From an uncultured Chitinophagaceae bacterium (GTDB lineage: Bacteria > Bacteroidota > Bacteroidia > Chitinophagales > Chitinophagaceae), in NCBI GenBank assembly GCA_937958995.1, contig CALGAP010000004.1:186001-250000 (forward strand): a stretch of 64,000 nt of DNA. Reading direction: 5' to 3'. Shown here piece after piece: positions 23,835 to 32,547 of the stretch. How positions within the stretch are numbered: position 1 is the first letter of the stretch; the number at the start of each line of letters is the position of its first letter. The notes beneath the pieces were generated by a model. The model saw only the letters and a list, made by a program, of their open reading frames with translations. It was not told the DNA's origin and ran no database searches. The position numbers and the translations under genes were made by a program.

Positions 23835-25244
23835 ATGAAAGTAGAACAAATATATACCGGATGCCTGGCGCAGGGCGCCTACTACATCCAAAGCGAAGGC
23901 GAAGCAGTGGTAATTGACCCGCTGCGCGAAATTGAACCTTATGTGCAGAAAGCAGAGAGGAACAACGCCCGCATCAAATATGTTTTCGAGACTCATTTTC
24001 ACGCCGATTTTGTTTCCGGTCATTTAGACCTGGCAAAAGCCACCGGCGCTACTATAGTATATGGACCTACCGCCAAGCCTTCTTTTGAAGCAAAAATTGC
24101 CAAAGACGGTGAAGAGCTGAAAGTAGGTAAACTCACCTTTGTGGTGCTGCATACTCCCGGACACACGCTGGAAAGTGCCTGTTATTTGCTGAAAGATGAA
24201 AACGGCAAACCTGTTGCGCTCTTCAGCGGCGATACATTGTTCATTGGTGATGTGGGCCGTCCCGACCTGGCGCAGAAAGCTGCGAATATGACCAAAGAAG
24301 AGCTGGCCGGTCTGCTGTTCGATTCTCTCCGCCAAAAAATAATGCCGCTGCCTGATGATATTATCGTATATCCCGCCCACGGCGCCGGCAGTGCCTGCGG
24401 TAAGAATATGGCAAAAGAAACCTCCGACACGCTTGGTCATCAAAAGCAAACCAACTACGCGTTGCGCGCTGACATGACTAAGGAAGAATTTATAAAAGAA
24501 GTAATTGAAGGACTGACTACGCCACCGCAATATTTCCCCATGAATGTGATGCTGAATAAGCAAGGATATGAAAGCATTGGAGAAGTATTAAAGAAAGGTA
24601 CGCAGCCATTATCTGTAGAAGCATTTGAAGCGGCGGCCAACGAAACCGGCGCGCTGATTCTCGATACGCGCGATCCGCAAACATTTGCCAAAGGATTTAT
24701 TCCCAACTCTGTCAATATTGGCCTGGACGGCAACTTCGCTCCCTGGGTGGGCACGTTGATTCCCGATATCAGGCAACCCCTATTGATTGTGGCGCAGGAA
24801 GGCCGCGAACAGGAAGTGGTAACCCGCCTGGCAAGGGTAGGTTATGATAACGCTATCGGTTACCTGAAAGGAGGTTTTGAGGAGTGGCTGAAGAGCGGAA
24901 AGGAAATCGATCAAATAGAATCTATCAGCGCCGAAGAACTTGCAGAGCGAATGAAAAAATCCGGACCGCTCAACGTACTCGACGTGCGCAAAGAAACAGA
25001 GTACAAGGCCGAGCACCTGGCAAATGCAGAAAACGCCAGCCTCGATTATATCAACGACAGCATGCAGATGGTAGACAAAGACAAAACCTACTACGTGCAT
25101 TGCGCAGGGGGCTATCGCTCCATGATCTTTATATCGATCCTGAAGGCAAGAGGTTACCATAAGCTGATCGACATAAAAGGTGGATTTAAAGCGATGAAAG
25201 ATTCCGGCCAGTTTACGCTTACCGACCAGGTGCCTGTGGAATAA
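23835..25244 (+). CDS. MBL-fold persulfide dioxygenase-like protein with two rhodanese domains
   Basis: A 469-residue three-domain protein. Residues 1-240 are a metallo-beta-lactamase fold with THFHADFVSGH (53-63), LHTPGHTLESACY and FSGDTLFIGDVGRPDL, the ETHE1-like pattern with one iron site. Residues about 260-365 are a rhodanese domain without active cysteine (LIVAQEGR, Ala320). Residues about 375-465 are a second rhodanese with Cys423 in VHCAGGYRS. ETHE1-type enzymes oxidise glutathione persulfide to sulfite and rhodaneses move sulfane sulfur, so the fusion channels sulfur to the dioxygenase. Its place between TauE and YeeE genes supports this. Confidence 0.92.
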   Translation: MKVEQIYTGCLAQGAYYIQSEGEAVVIDPLREIEPYVQKAERNNARIKYVFETHFHADFVSGHLDLAKATGATIVYGPTAKPSFEAKIAKDGEELKVGKLTFVVLHTPGHTLESACYLLKDENGKPVALFSGDTLFIGDVGRPDLAQKAANMTKEELAGLLFDSLRQKIMPLPDDIIVYPAHGAGSACGKNMAKETSDTLGHQKQTNYALRADMTKEEFIKEVIEGLTTPPQYFPMNVMLNKQGYESIGEVLKKGTQPLSVEAFEAAANETGALILDTRDPQTFAKGFIPNSVNIGLDGNFAPWVGTLIPDIRQPLLIVAQEGREQEVVTRLARVGYDNAIGYLKGGFEEWLKSGKEIDQIESISAEELAERMKKSGPLNVLDVRKETEYKAEHLANAENASLDYINDSMQMVDKDKTYYVHCAGGYRSMIFISILKARGYHKLIDIKGGFKAMKDSGQFTLTDQVPVE

Positions 25245-25424
25245 TCTGTCGCCAGGCAGCCATTGCATACCAGGTACCTGGCGTTTCCAAAATGATCATT
25301 TTCCGGAAGGGACGGATCAAGTGGCGGCAGGCAGTAGTAATGCCTGCAAAGCAACTGCGGCAGGTGTTGAAACAATTTGCTGTACGCGCCTGAAAATATT
25401 GTGTGCAAAAAAATGATGTAGTAT

Positions 25425-25991
25425 ATGAACTTTGGTGAATGGCTCAGTCAACCGTGGCCCTGGTATGTTGCCGGCCCTTTAATTGGTTTGATGGTGCCGG
25501 TACTTCTGCTGGCAGGTAACAAATCGTTTGGCGTTTCTTCAAGTTTCCGTCATATCTGCGCCGCCTGCGTTCCGGCAAAAATTCCTTTTTTCAAATATGA
25601 TTGGAAAAAAGAGCAATGGAATCTTTTTTTCGTGGCAGGGATTGTTATTGGAGGTTTTGTTGCTTTCAATTATCTCAATAGCGGTGCATACGCGATTGAT
25701 GAACGACTGAGTGCAGAACTGCAGGCCTATGGTATAGCTAATTTTGAAAGCCCCTCTCCCACAGAAATATTCAACTGGCAATCGCTGTTTACTTTGAAGG
25801 GATTTCTGATGATGATCGTCGGTGGATTCCTTGTTGGCTTTGGCACGCGCTATGCCGGTGGTTGCACATCAGGACATAGCATCATGGGACTTTCCAACCT
25901 GCAGTGGCCTTCGTTGGTGGCTACCTGTTGTTTTATGATCGGCGGATTAATTGCTGCCAATTTCATTCTTCCACTCATCCTTAAACTCTAG
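25425..25991 (+). CDS. YeeE/YedE family thiosulfate/sulfur transporter, first half
   Basis: A 188-residue membrane protein with about four or five transmembrane segments. RYAGGCTSGHSIMGLS, with Cys147, is the conserved selectivity motif of YeeE/YedE (TsuA-like) thiosulfate channels, here in a half-size protein. Full-length homologues contain two such halves; the second is the next gene, three bases downstream, so the two products probably pair. An extra CAAC motif (residues 45-48) sits on the first loop. The 180-base gap before it contains CCAGG-TA-CCTGG and little else. Confidence 0.87.
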   Translation: MNFGEWLSQPWPWYVAGPLIGLMVPVLLLAGNKSFGVSSSFRHICAACVPAKIPFFKYDWKKEQWNLFFVAGIVIGGFVAFNYLNSGAYAIDERLSAELQAYGIANFESPSPTEIFNWQSLFTLKGFLMMIVGGFLVGFGTRYAGGCTSGHSIMGLSNLQWPSLVATCCFMIGGLIAANFILPLILKL

Positions 25992-25994
25992 GCC

Positions 25995-26516
25995 ATGCAC
26001 ACAGAACAAGTTCAGGACAACATCATAGCAATATGGAATACCGATTTTGAAGTGCGCTCGCTCGACCAGGCTGGCAGCAACGAATCGGAGCAACAACATC
26101 CCTGGTGGCATTTGCTGAAGTATTTGGTTGCCGGAATTTTCTTTGGCATTGTGCTGGTGAAATCGGAAGTGGTGGTATGGTTCAGAATACAGGAGATGTT
26201 TCGCTTCCAGAGCTTTCACATGTATGGTGTATTAGGCAGCGCAGTGATCACCGCCGCTATTTCCGTGTTTTTGATTAAAAAGTTCAAAGCGCGCACCATC
26301 TATGGTGAACCAGTGAAATTTTATCCTAAAAAGTTCAGCAAAGGACAAGTATTTGGTGGATTACTTTTCGGTACAGGCTGGGCATTCACCGGTGCATGTC
26401 CTGGTCCTTTATACTCGCTGGTAGGAAGCGGTGTTACTGTTATACTCGTTGTTATACTCAGTGCTATCGCGGGCACATGGGTTTACGGTAGATTTCGTGA
26501 AAAATTGCCGCATTAG
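25995..26516 (+). CDS. YeeE/YedE family transporter, second half (DUF6691-like)
   Basis: A 173-residue membrane protein with a soluble N-terminus (1-40) and four hydrophobic segments. GGLLFGTGWAFTGACPGPLYSLVG, with Cys135, is the second conserved Cys motif of the YeeE/YedE fold, complementing the one in the preceding gene. The three-base gap implies coupled translation. Family knowledge points to uptake of thiosulfate or transfer of sulfur across the inner membrane. The leader EVRSLDQAGSNESEQQHPWW is acidic and not seen in every homologue. Confidence 0.85.
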   Translation: MHTEQVQDNIIAIWNTDFEVRSLDQAGSNESEQQHPWWHLLKYLVAGIFFGIVLVKSEVVVWFRIQEMFRFQSFHMYGVLGSAVITAAISVFLIKKFKARTIYGEPVKFYPKKFSKGQVFGGLLFGTGWAFTGACPGPLYSLVGSGVTVILVVILSAIAGTWVYGRFREKLPH

Positions 26517-26559
26517 TCCACGCCACTTAGTTTTCGGTTAACCCTCATCAAATTACCGT

Positions 26560-26593
26560 TGGCATCTCCCCTCTTTTGGGGATATAAATGCCA
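26560..26593. repeat. Two-tier hairpin in the gap before the DsrE-like gene
   Basis: Outer arms TGGCAT (26560-26565) and ATGCCA (26588-26593) enclose CCCC (26568-26571) and GGGG (26578-26581). No T run follows, so it is more likely an RNA structure or mRNA end stabiliser than a terminator. No clear promoter is visible in 26517-26781. Confidence 0.4.
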
Positions 26594-26781
26594 CATTTAT
26601 GGTATTGTTTTCACCTCTTTCCATAATCACCTTTACACTTTATTAGCCGGCTGCTAACCTCCAACCGGCTTCTCGTCCATCTCATACCTGCACGGCATTT
26701 TCGAAAGCATTTGTAAGCTGCGCGACAGTTTACCAGTGAAATATTTACAACCTTGTTTATAGTTAACCAAAAACCTAATGT

Positions 26782-27477
26782 ATGCAACACAATGATTTCA
26801 ACTCTTCGCGTCGTAGCTTTTTAGGCACTCTTGCTACAGGCGCAGCCGCTTTGGGAGCCACCACGCTTGCGGCGCCGCTTTCACTTTCGGCAAAAACACT
26901 GCAACAGACCGGCAATATCGCAGATGCAGATGCCTGGTTCAATCAGATAAAGGGAACTCATCGTATTGTATTTGATGTACCACATGCCAACGGCATATTC
27001 CCCTTTGCATGGCCCCGCGTGTTTCTTCTTACCAATGCTGCTACTGGCTCACAGGAAAAAGACTGCGGCGTAGTGGTTATTCTCCGTCACGATGCTATTG
27101 GTTATGCTTTGAAAGATGAATTGTGGACCAAATACAAACTGGGTGAAGTATTGCATCTCCCTGATCCCGCCACCAATCAGCCTGCTACGCACAACCCATT
27201 CTGGCAACCCAAGGAAGGTACTTACTCAGTGCCAGGCTTTGGTGTTATCAAGATCGGTATTAATGAACTGCAGGCAAGCGGTGTTCGCTTCTGTGTATGC
27301 GATGCTGCCCTCACCGTATATAGCGCTGCCGTTGCCCAGGGCATGGGTAAAGACGCTGCCGAAGTGAAGAAAGAATGGGTGGCAGGTCTCTTGCCCGACA
27401 TACAGGTAGTGCCCTCCGGCGTTTGGGCCGTTGGCCGCGCGCAGGAACACAAATGTGCATATTGCTTCGCCGGATAA
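26782..27477 (+). CDS. Tat-exported DsrE-like protein
   Basis: A 231-residue protein with a twin-arginine signal (SSRRSFLGTLATGAAALGATTLAA, cleaved near residue 36). The mature part fits periplasmic DsrE-like proteins: VFDVPHANGIFPFAWPRVFL, CGVVVILRHDAIGYALKDELWTKYKLGEV, SGVRFCVCDAALTVYSAAVAQ and the Cys-containing end RAQEHKCAYCFAG. Conserved cysteines at FCVCD and CAYC suggest sulfane-sulfur binding. Family function is poorly known; DsrE homologues bind or transfer sulfur. It follows two sulfur transporters and precedes TsdA. The start ATG 26782 is preferred over an out-of-frame ATG three bases earlier. Confidence 0.82.
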   Translation: MQHNDFNSSRRSFLGTLATGAAALGATTLAAPLSLSAKTLQQTGNIADADAWFNQIKGTHRIVFDVPHANGIFPFAWPRVFLLTNAATGSQEKDCGVVVILRHDAIGYALKDELWTKYKLGEVLHLPDPATNQPATHNPFWQPKEGTYSVPGFGVIKIGINELQASGVRFCVCDAALTVYSAAVAQGMGKDAAEVKKEWVAGLLPDIQVVPSGVWAVGRAQEHKCAYCFAG

Positions 27478-27492
27478 ACGCAAGTGGGGATT

Positions 27493-27606
27493 GAATATTG
27501 AATTTGAATTTGAACAAGGAATGTGAACAAGGAATAGTGTCGTGGCCAGATCGTGCTGCCATTCATTCACATTCAAATTCCTTGTTCAAATTCAAATTCA
27601 ATATTC
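27493..27606. repeat. Modular palindromic repeat, copy D
   Basis: The left arm is GAATATT-GAATTT-GAATTT-GAACAAG-GAATGT-GAACAAG-GAATAG, with a duplicated GAACAAG module. The right arm ends CCTTGTTC-AAATTC-AAATTC-AATATTC. It lies between the DsrE-like gene and tsdA, on the same strand as both. Confidence 0.78.
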
Positions 27607-27619
27607 CTAAAAGTTTGTC

Positions 27620-28600
27620 ATGAAACGCAAGTTCATTATTCTCCTCGCCTCGGCTTTTGCCATCGCCATCGTTATTTTGGCGCTGATGCCGGGTGGGGAA
27701 GTGAAAGATATAACGGATACAGTTAACGAAGATGGCCTGGAGTGGCCCTGGCAGGCGCCGGATACGGCATTGATACCGCATGACGATGAGGGAGATCTGA
27801 TCAGGTATGGAAGAGAGCTTATAGCGTATACTGCGAAATACCTGGGACCGAAAGGAATTGTGGCGAATAAGACAAATGGAATGAATTGCCAGAACTGTCA
27901 CCTGGAGGCCGGCACCAAACCTTGGGGAAATAATTATAGTGGCGTGGCGGCAAACTACCCCCGGTTTCGCGAACGCAGCGGTATGGTGGAGTCGATTGAA
28001 AAAAAAATCAATGACTGTTTTGAACGCAGCATGAATGGTAAGCCGCTCGATAGCCTGAGCCGAGAAATGCGCGCAATGGTCGCTTACATGAAGTGGCTGG
28101 GACAAGGAGTAAAGAAAAATGAAAAGCCCGTAGGTATAAGTACCAAACCAGTGGAATACCTTGACCGCGCTGCCGATCCCGAAGCTGGCAAGAGAGTATA
28201 TATGTTGAAATGCCAGCGCTGCCATGGCGCCAATGGCGAAGGCCTGGCCGATTCCGTATCGGGTTTTGGATTCATCTATCCGCCCTTGTGGGGAAAGCAT
28301 AGCTATAATTTCGGCGCCAGCCTGTACCGGCTGGGCAAATTTGCCAGCTTTGTTAAAACAAACATGCCCTTTGACGCCCGGGACGAAAAGGACAGGCTCA
28401 CCACTGAAGAAGCCTGGGATGTTGCCGCATTCGTCAACTCCATGGACAGGCCGCAAAAGGATATAAGTATGGACTGGCCCGATCTGAAATCAAAACCGGC
28501 CGACCATCCCTTTGGACCTTTCCCTGATTCTTTTCCGAAACATCAATACAAATATGGTCCGTTTAAGGAAATAGAGCAGGCAAGAAAGGTTAAACAGTAA
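27620..28600 (+). CDS. tsdA: Thiosulfate dehydrogenase (TsdA-like di-heme cytochrome c)
   Basis: A 326-residue periplasmic di-heme cytochrome that would join two thiosulfates to tetrathionate or act in reverse. An uncleaved or cleaved N-terminal signal (5-24) precedes heme 1 CQNCH (90-94) in MNCQNCHLEAGTKPWGNNYSG. The block KKINDCFERSMNGKPL places Cys133 about 40 residues downstream, matching the position of the unusual axial Cys ligand of TsdA. Heme 2 is CQRCH (198-202). GFIYPPLWGKHSYNFGA and TNMPFDA complete the TsdA pattern. It starts 14 bases after repeat D, and the DsrE gene follows 11 bases later. Confidence 0.9.
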   Translation: MKRKFIILLASAFAIAIVILALMPGGEVKDITDTVNEDGLEWPWQAPDTALIPHDDEGDLIRYGRELIAYTAKYLGPKGIVANKTNGMNCQNCHLEAGTKPWGNNYSGVAANYPRFRERSGMVESIEKKINDCFERSMNGKPLDSLSREMRAMVAYMKWLGQGVKKNEKPVGISTKPVEYLDRAADPEAGKRVYMLKCQRCHGANGEGLADSVSGFGFIYPPLWGKHSYNFGASLYRLGKFASFVKTNMPFDARDEKDRLTTEEAWDVAAFVNSMDRPQKDISMDWPDLKSKPADHPFGPFPDSFPKHQYKYGPFKEIEQARKVKQ

Positions 28601-28611
28601 AACTCCTCATC

Positions 28612-29022
28612 ATGAAAAAATATTTCGCTCTTCTGGCAATTCTTTTCGCCTCCGTCATGGCGCAGGCGCAGTCAGATTATAAGGTTGTCTTCGATATAAC
28701 CAATAAAGACAGCTCCAGTCATAAAGCCGTGATTCGCCAGTCGGGCAGCGTGGCTAAAGCCAGTCCCGAAGCCCAGGTAGAAGTAGTGGTGTATAGTGGC
28801 GCGCTCGACATGGTGGTAAAAGACAAAAGCACCGTAGCTCCCGCCATCGAAGAACTCATCAAATCCAAGCAGGTCACCTTTAAAGTGTGCGCCTTAACCA
28901 TGAAGCGCAACAACGTTGACAAAAGCCAGCTGATACCCGGCGTAGTAGTGGTAGACGACGGAATTTACGAGATCATTACGCGGCAGCGGCAAGGATGGGG
29001 GTATATTAAGGTCGCTAATTGA
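28612..29022 (+). CDS. Secreted DsrE family protein
   Basis: A 136-residue protein with a Sec signal peptide (1-19, ending AQAQ). The mature domain has the DsrE fold pattern: DYKVVFDIT, QVEVVVYSGALDMVVKD, VTFKVCALTMKRNNVDKSQLIPGVVVVDDGIYEIITRQRQGWGYIKV. The single Cys in FKVCALTM stands at the sulfur-acceptor position. Probably a periplasmic sulfur carrier or binder that works with TsdA, 11 bases upstream in the same transcript. Enzymatic activity is not indicated. Confidence 0.87.
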   Translation: MKKYFALLAILFASVMAQAQSDYKVVFDITNKDSSSHKAVIRQSGSVAKASPEAQVEVVVYSGALDMVVKDKSTVAPAIEELIKSKQVTFKVCALTMKRNNVDKSQLIPGVVVVDDGIYEIITRQRQGWGYIKVAN

Positions 29023-29040
29023 TGGCGGGCGGCGTAAGAC

Positions 29041-29156
29041 GAAAAAATTGAAGAGGGGACAGGGAAGATTGAAGGAGAAGGGAGAAGTAATGACGATGCA
29101 CGTCGGACTCCCCTGTTCAAATTTCCCTGTTCCTCTGTTCAATCTTCGCCTTCTTC
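29041..29156. repeat. Palindromic repeat, second flavour (GAACAGGGAA type), copy F
   Basis: The left part carries AGGGGACAGGGAAGATTGAAG; the right part CCCTGTTC-AAATTTCCCTGTTCC and TTCAATCTTCGCC is its imperfect complement. It shares the GAA-nATT-GAA-n-GAACA-G-GGAA scaffold with copies A-E but uses CAGGG instead of CAAGG. It lies between the secreted DsrE gene and the heme A synthase gene. Confidence 0.55.
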
Positions 29157-29174
29157 CCCGATCTTTGCGCCGCA

Positions 29175-30245
29175 ATGCAATCAACCAGGGCACATAGGGC
29201 TGTCAGCAATTGGATACTGATTGGCGTGATCATGTTGCTGATACAAGTGGTGTTGGGCGGAGTGACGAGGCTGACGGGCTCGGGATTGTCGATTACCAAA
29301 TGGGAAGTGGAACTGCATGCTGTGCCGCCGCTGTCGGAAAAGGAGTGGGTGCAGCATTTTGAAGACTATAAGAAGACGCCGCAGTTTCAGCACCTCAATT
29401 CAGACTTCACCTTACAAGATTTCAAGTTTATATTTTTCTGGGAGTGGTTGCACCGCAACTGGGGGCAGGCAATTGCGCTGGTATTTATCGCGGGTTTTGT
29501 GTACCTGCTCAGGAAAAAGTATTTGAAGCGCGAAATGGTTCAACCGCTGGTGATACTCTTTCTGCTGGGCGCGGCGCAGGGCCTGGTGGGATGGATTATG
29601 GTGCTGAGCGGACTTACCGGCGATGCCGTATATGTGCAGCCGACCAAGCTGGCGATGCACTTCATTTTTGCGATGGGCCTGATAGTGTATGCATTTTGGT
29701 TTGCCTTGCAACTGCGCATACCACCAGGTGAGCGCGTGCAGGCACCACAATTGCAGAAATTTACTTCATGGCTTATTTTTCTCACCATCATACAACTCAT
29801 CTTCGGCGCCCTGATGGCTGGTCACAGGGCCGCAACCGCCGCTCCTACCTGGCCCGATATTAATGGCAGTATGATTCCTGCAGGATTGTGGGATGCAAAA
29901 CATGGACTGCTCAACCTGGTGGATAATAAAATCACCATTCACTTTATTCACCGCGGACTGGCTTATATCCTATTCGTGCTGGTTATTTTTTACACCATAA
30001 GAATTTCGTTATTCAGCAATGGCAGTCGCACACTTTCAAAGGCAGGCAAAATTCCCGTGCTGCTGGTGTGCCTGCAGGTGTTGCTGGGCATCATGTCGTT
30101 GCTCACCAGCGACCATATTGTGCCCAACCGCTGGGGCCTTTTTGAATGGATGGCTCAACTGCACCAGGTAACGGGTATGCTCTTCCTGCTCAGCCTCATA
30201 GCCATGCTCTACCTCACCCGCCGCCAACTTAAAGCTTATAAGTGA
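29175..30245 (+). CDS. ctaA: Heme A synthase (COX15/CtaA family)
   Basis: A 356-residue membrane enzyme that oxidises heme O to heme A for cytochrome oxidase. Eight transmembrane segments are predicted. The start VVLGGVTRLTGSGLSITKWEV is the COX15 signature. WEWLHRNWGQ and LTIIQLIFGALMAGHRAATAAPTWPDINGSMIP carry family residues, and IHFIHRGLAYIL and WMAQLHQVTGMLF hold heme-ligand histidines of the second half. The type is the longer COX15-like one. No other cytochrome oxidase gene is present in the window. Confidence 0.94.
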   Translation: MQSTRAHRAVSNWILIGVIMLLIQVVLGGVTRLTGSGLSITKWEVELHAVPPLSEKEWVQHFEDYKKTPQFQHLNSDFTLQDFKFIFFWEWLHRNWGQAIALVFIAGFVYLLRKKYLKREMVQPLVILFLLGAAQGLVGWIMVLSGLTGDAVYVQPTKLAMHFIFAMGLIVYAFWFALQLRIPPGERVQAPQLQKFTSWLIFLTIIQLIFGALMAGHRAATAAPTWPDINGSMIPAGLWDAKHGLLNLVDNKITIHFIHRGLAYILFVLVIFYTIRISLFSNGSRTLSKAGKIPVLLVCLQVLLGIMSLLTSDHIVPNRWGLFEWMAQLHQVTGMLFLLSLIAMLYLTRRQLKAYK

Positions 30246-30297
30246 TAATTCTAAAGCGGTCTTGGCGTTATAATTGTATTTTAGTGGCGTTTACCAT

Positions 30298-32547
30298 ATG
30301 AAACTATTTCTGAAAGGATTATATCATTCATTCCCTGTTCAGCTGGTGCTGCTACACCTGAAGAAATTCCAGGTGCTGCTGATCTTCTGGTTCATCCTCT
30401 TCAGTACAGTCAATGGTACGTTTATGAAAAGTTTCGGGGCCGATTCGCTGTACCTGGCGCCCGAATACCTGGGAGATGTTAACCCCATCGCCAGCATATT
30501 CGTGGGTATGGCCATCGGCATTTTCATTATGAGCTGGAATATCACCACGTTCATTTTGTTTTGCCGCCATTTCCGTTTCCTGGCCACCACTTCCAATCCT
30601 TTTCTGAAATATTGCATCAACAATGCGGTGATTCCGCTGGTTTTTCTCATTTTCTATTTCATACGCGCGGTAGATTTCGACCTGCACAAAGAGTTGATGA
30701 GCCCCGGCCAAATCGCTTTGCTGGGCATCGGGTTCCTGAGCGGACTTACCTTCATCATAGCGATTTCGCTGTTTTATTTTTTTCGCGCCGATAAGACCAT
30801 CATTCGCAAGCTTACGCCGGTGATCAGCAACCCGCAATTGTTCAAGGCACAGTTTAAAAAAGAAGAAACCAAGCTGGGGCAAAGCAGGCTGATAAAAGTG
30901 GAGTACTATCTCAATAGTCTTTTCAAACTCAAGAAAGTGCGGGATGTATCGCACTACAGCCGTGAGTTTATCGAAAACATTTTCAGCCGTCACCATTTTG
31001 CCGCGGTGCTTTGCATTTTCATCGCGTTCATACTCATGATCGTGATCGGTTTCTGGCTCGATCATCCCATTATGCAGTTGCCCGCCGCAGCGGGCATCAC
31101 CGTTTTCTTTGCCATATTGATCGCGGTGTCGGGTGCTTTCTCCTATTTTTTGCAAAGCTGGAGTATTCCCTTCCTTATACTGCTGTTTGTAGTGATGAAC
31201 TATTTGTACCGCCACAACATCATTGACCCGAGTAATAAGGCATATGGATTAAACTATACCAACAAAGACGAACGTCCTGAATACAGTCGCGATACACTGG
31301 TGAGCCTCTGCAGTCCGGCCAATATCGAGCGCGACAAGCGCAATATGATCGAAATACTCAATGCCTGGAAAGCTCGTCAGCAGGAAGAAAAGCCACAGAT
31401 GTATATCATTACCACGAGCGGCGGCGGCAATCGCAGCGCGGCATTTACCATGAATGTATTGCAGCGCCTCGACAGTGTGAGCGGCGGAGAACTGATGAAG
31501 AAAACCGTGCTCATCACCGGCGCTTCGGGCGGTATGTTGGGAGCTGCATACTTCAGGGAACTATACAGGCTGAAAACCCAGGGAGAAGATATCGACCTGC
31601 AGGATAAGAAGTACGTGGAAGATATTTCCAACGACCTGCTAAATCCATTGTTCACCTCACTGGTGGCGCGCGACCTGGCTTCGCCGGCGCAGCGCTTTAA
31701 GGTGGGAAAATATGAGTACATCAAAGACAGGGGTTATGCGTTTGAACAAAAACTAAACGACAATACCCGCGGCGTGCTCGACGACCAGCTGCAATCATGG
31801 TACGATGATGAAAAAAATGGTCGCATACCACTTATGTTCTTCAATTCGGTGGTAACGCGCGATGGTCGCAAAATGATCATCAGCACGCAGCCCATCAGCT
31901 TTTTGATGAAGCCGGTTCATGGTACTGCCGCCGATGGTATGGATCCCGACGCAGTGGATTATGGCGCACTGTTCCGTAAACAGGATCCGCTGAACCTGCG
32001 CATGCTGACGGCGCTGCGCATGAATGCTACATTCCCTTATGTGCTGCCCAACGTGTGGCTGCCCAGCAAACCCGTAATAGACGTAATGGACGCCGGACTG
32101 CGCGATAATTTCGGCCAGGAAACTGCCATCCGCTTCATACAGGTGTTTGAAGACTGGATTAAAGAAAATACCAGCGGCATTGTGTTCATACATATCCGCG
32201 ACCGCAAAGCCGGAGGATGGGAATATCCTTTTGAATCGAATAATATTACCGAAATGGTAACCAAACCCATGTTGCTGCTGCAATACAACTGGTACAAAAT
32301 GCAGGAGTATAACCAGAACGACCTGCTGAGCCTTTCGCAGTCATTGTTGGGAAATTATTTTCATAAACTTCAGTTTATCTACACTCCCGAAAAAGAAGAA
32401 GAGCGCGCGGTACTGAACTTTCATCTTACCAAACGGGAAAAGCAGGACATTGCGCATGCGCTGGATAGCGAGTATAACCAGGGGGTATTCGCCGCTTTTA
32501 AGCGCATTACCGGGAAAAAATCTATTCCGCAGCCTGGATCAGATTAA
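30298..32547 (+). CDS. Patatin-like phospholipase with N-terminal membrane domain
   Basis: A 749-residue two-part protein. Residues 1-310 hold about seven hydrophobic segments (for example 22-40, 70-95, 110-128, 145-165, 240-262, 268-290). Residues 350-700 are a patatin domain: oxyanion loop TSGGGNRSAAF (375-379 GGGNR), nucleophile in GASGGML (Ser410) and catalytic Asp598 in DAGLRDNFG. The family releases fatty acids from phospholipids; the membrane part suggests action on the inner membrane. ATG 30298 is preferred over TTG 30274. Its 3' end overlaps the convergent lipid kinase gene by 26 bases. Confidence 0.88.
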   Translation: MKLFLKGLYHSFPVQLVLLHLKKFQVLLIFWFILFSTVNGTFMKSFGADSLYLAPEYLGDVNPIASIFVGMAIGIFIMSWNITTFILFCRHFRFLATTSNPFLKYCINNAVIPLVFLIFYFIRAVDFDLHKELMSPGQIALLGIGFLSGLTFIIAISLFYFFRADKTIIRKLTPVISNPQLFKAQFKKEETKLGQSRLIKVEYYLNSLFKLKKVRDVSHYSREFIENIFSRHHFAAVLCIFIAFILMIVIGFWLDHPIMQLPAAAGITVFFAILIAVSGAFSYFLQSWSIPFLILLFVVMNYLYRHNIIDPSNKAYGLNYTNKDERPEYSRDTLVSLCSPANIERDKRNMIEILNAWKARQQEEKPQMYIITTSGGGNRSAAFTMNVLQRLDSVSGGELMKKTVLITGASGGMLGAAYFRELYRLKTQGEDIDLQDKKYVEDISNDLLNPLFTSLVARDLASPAQRFKVGKYEYIKDRGYAFEQKLNDNTRGVLDDQLQSWYDDEKNGRIPLMFFNSVVTRDGRKMIISTQPISFLMKPVHGTAADGMDPDAVDYGALFRKQDPLNLRMLTALRMNATFPYVLPNVWLPSKPVIDVMDAGLRDNFGQETAIRFIQVFEDWIKENTSGIVFIHIRDRKAGGWEYPFESNNITEMVTKPMLLLQYNWYKMQEYNQNDLLSLSQSLLGNYFHKLQFIYTPEKEEERAVLNFHLTKREKQDIAHALDSEYNQGVFAAFKRITGKKSIPQPGSD

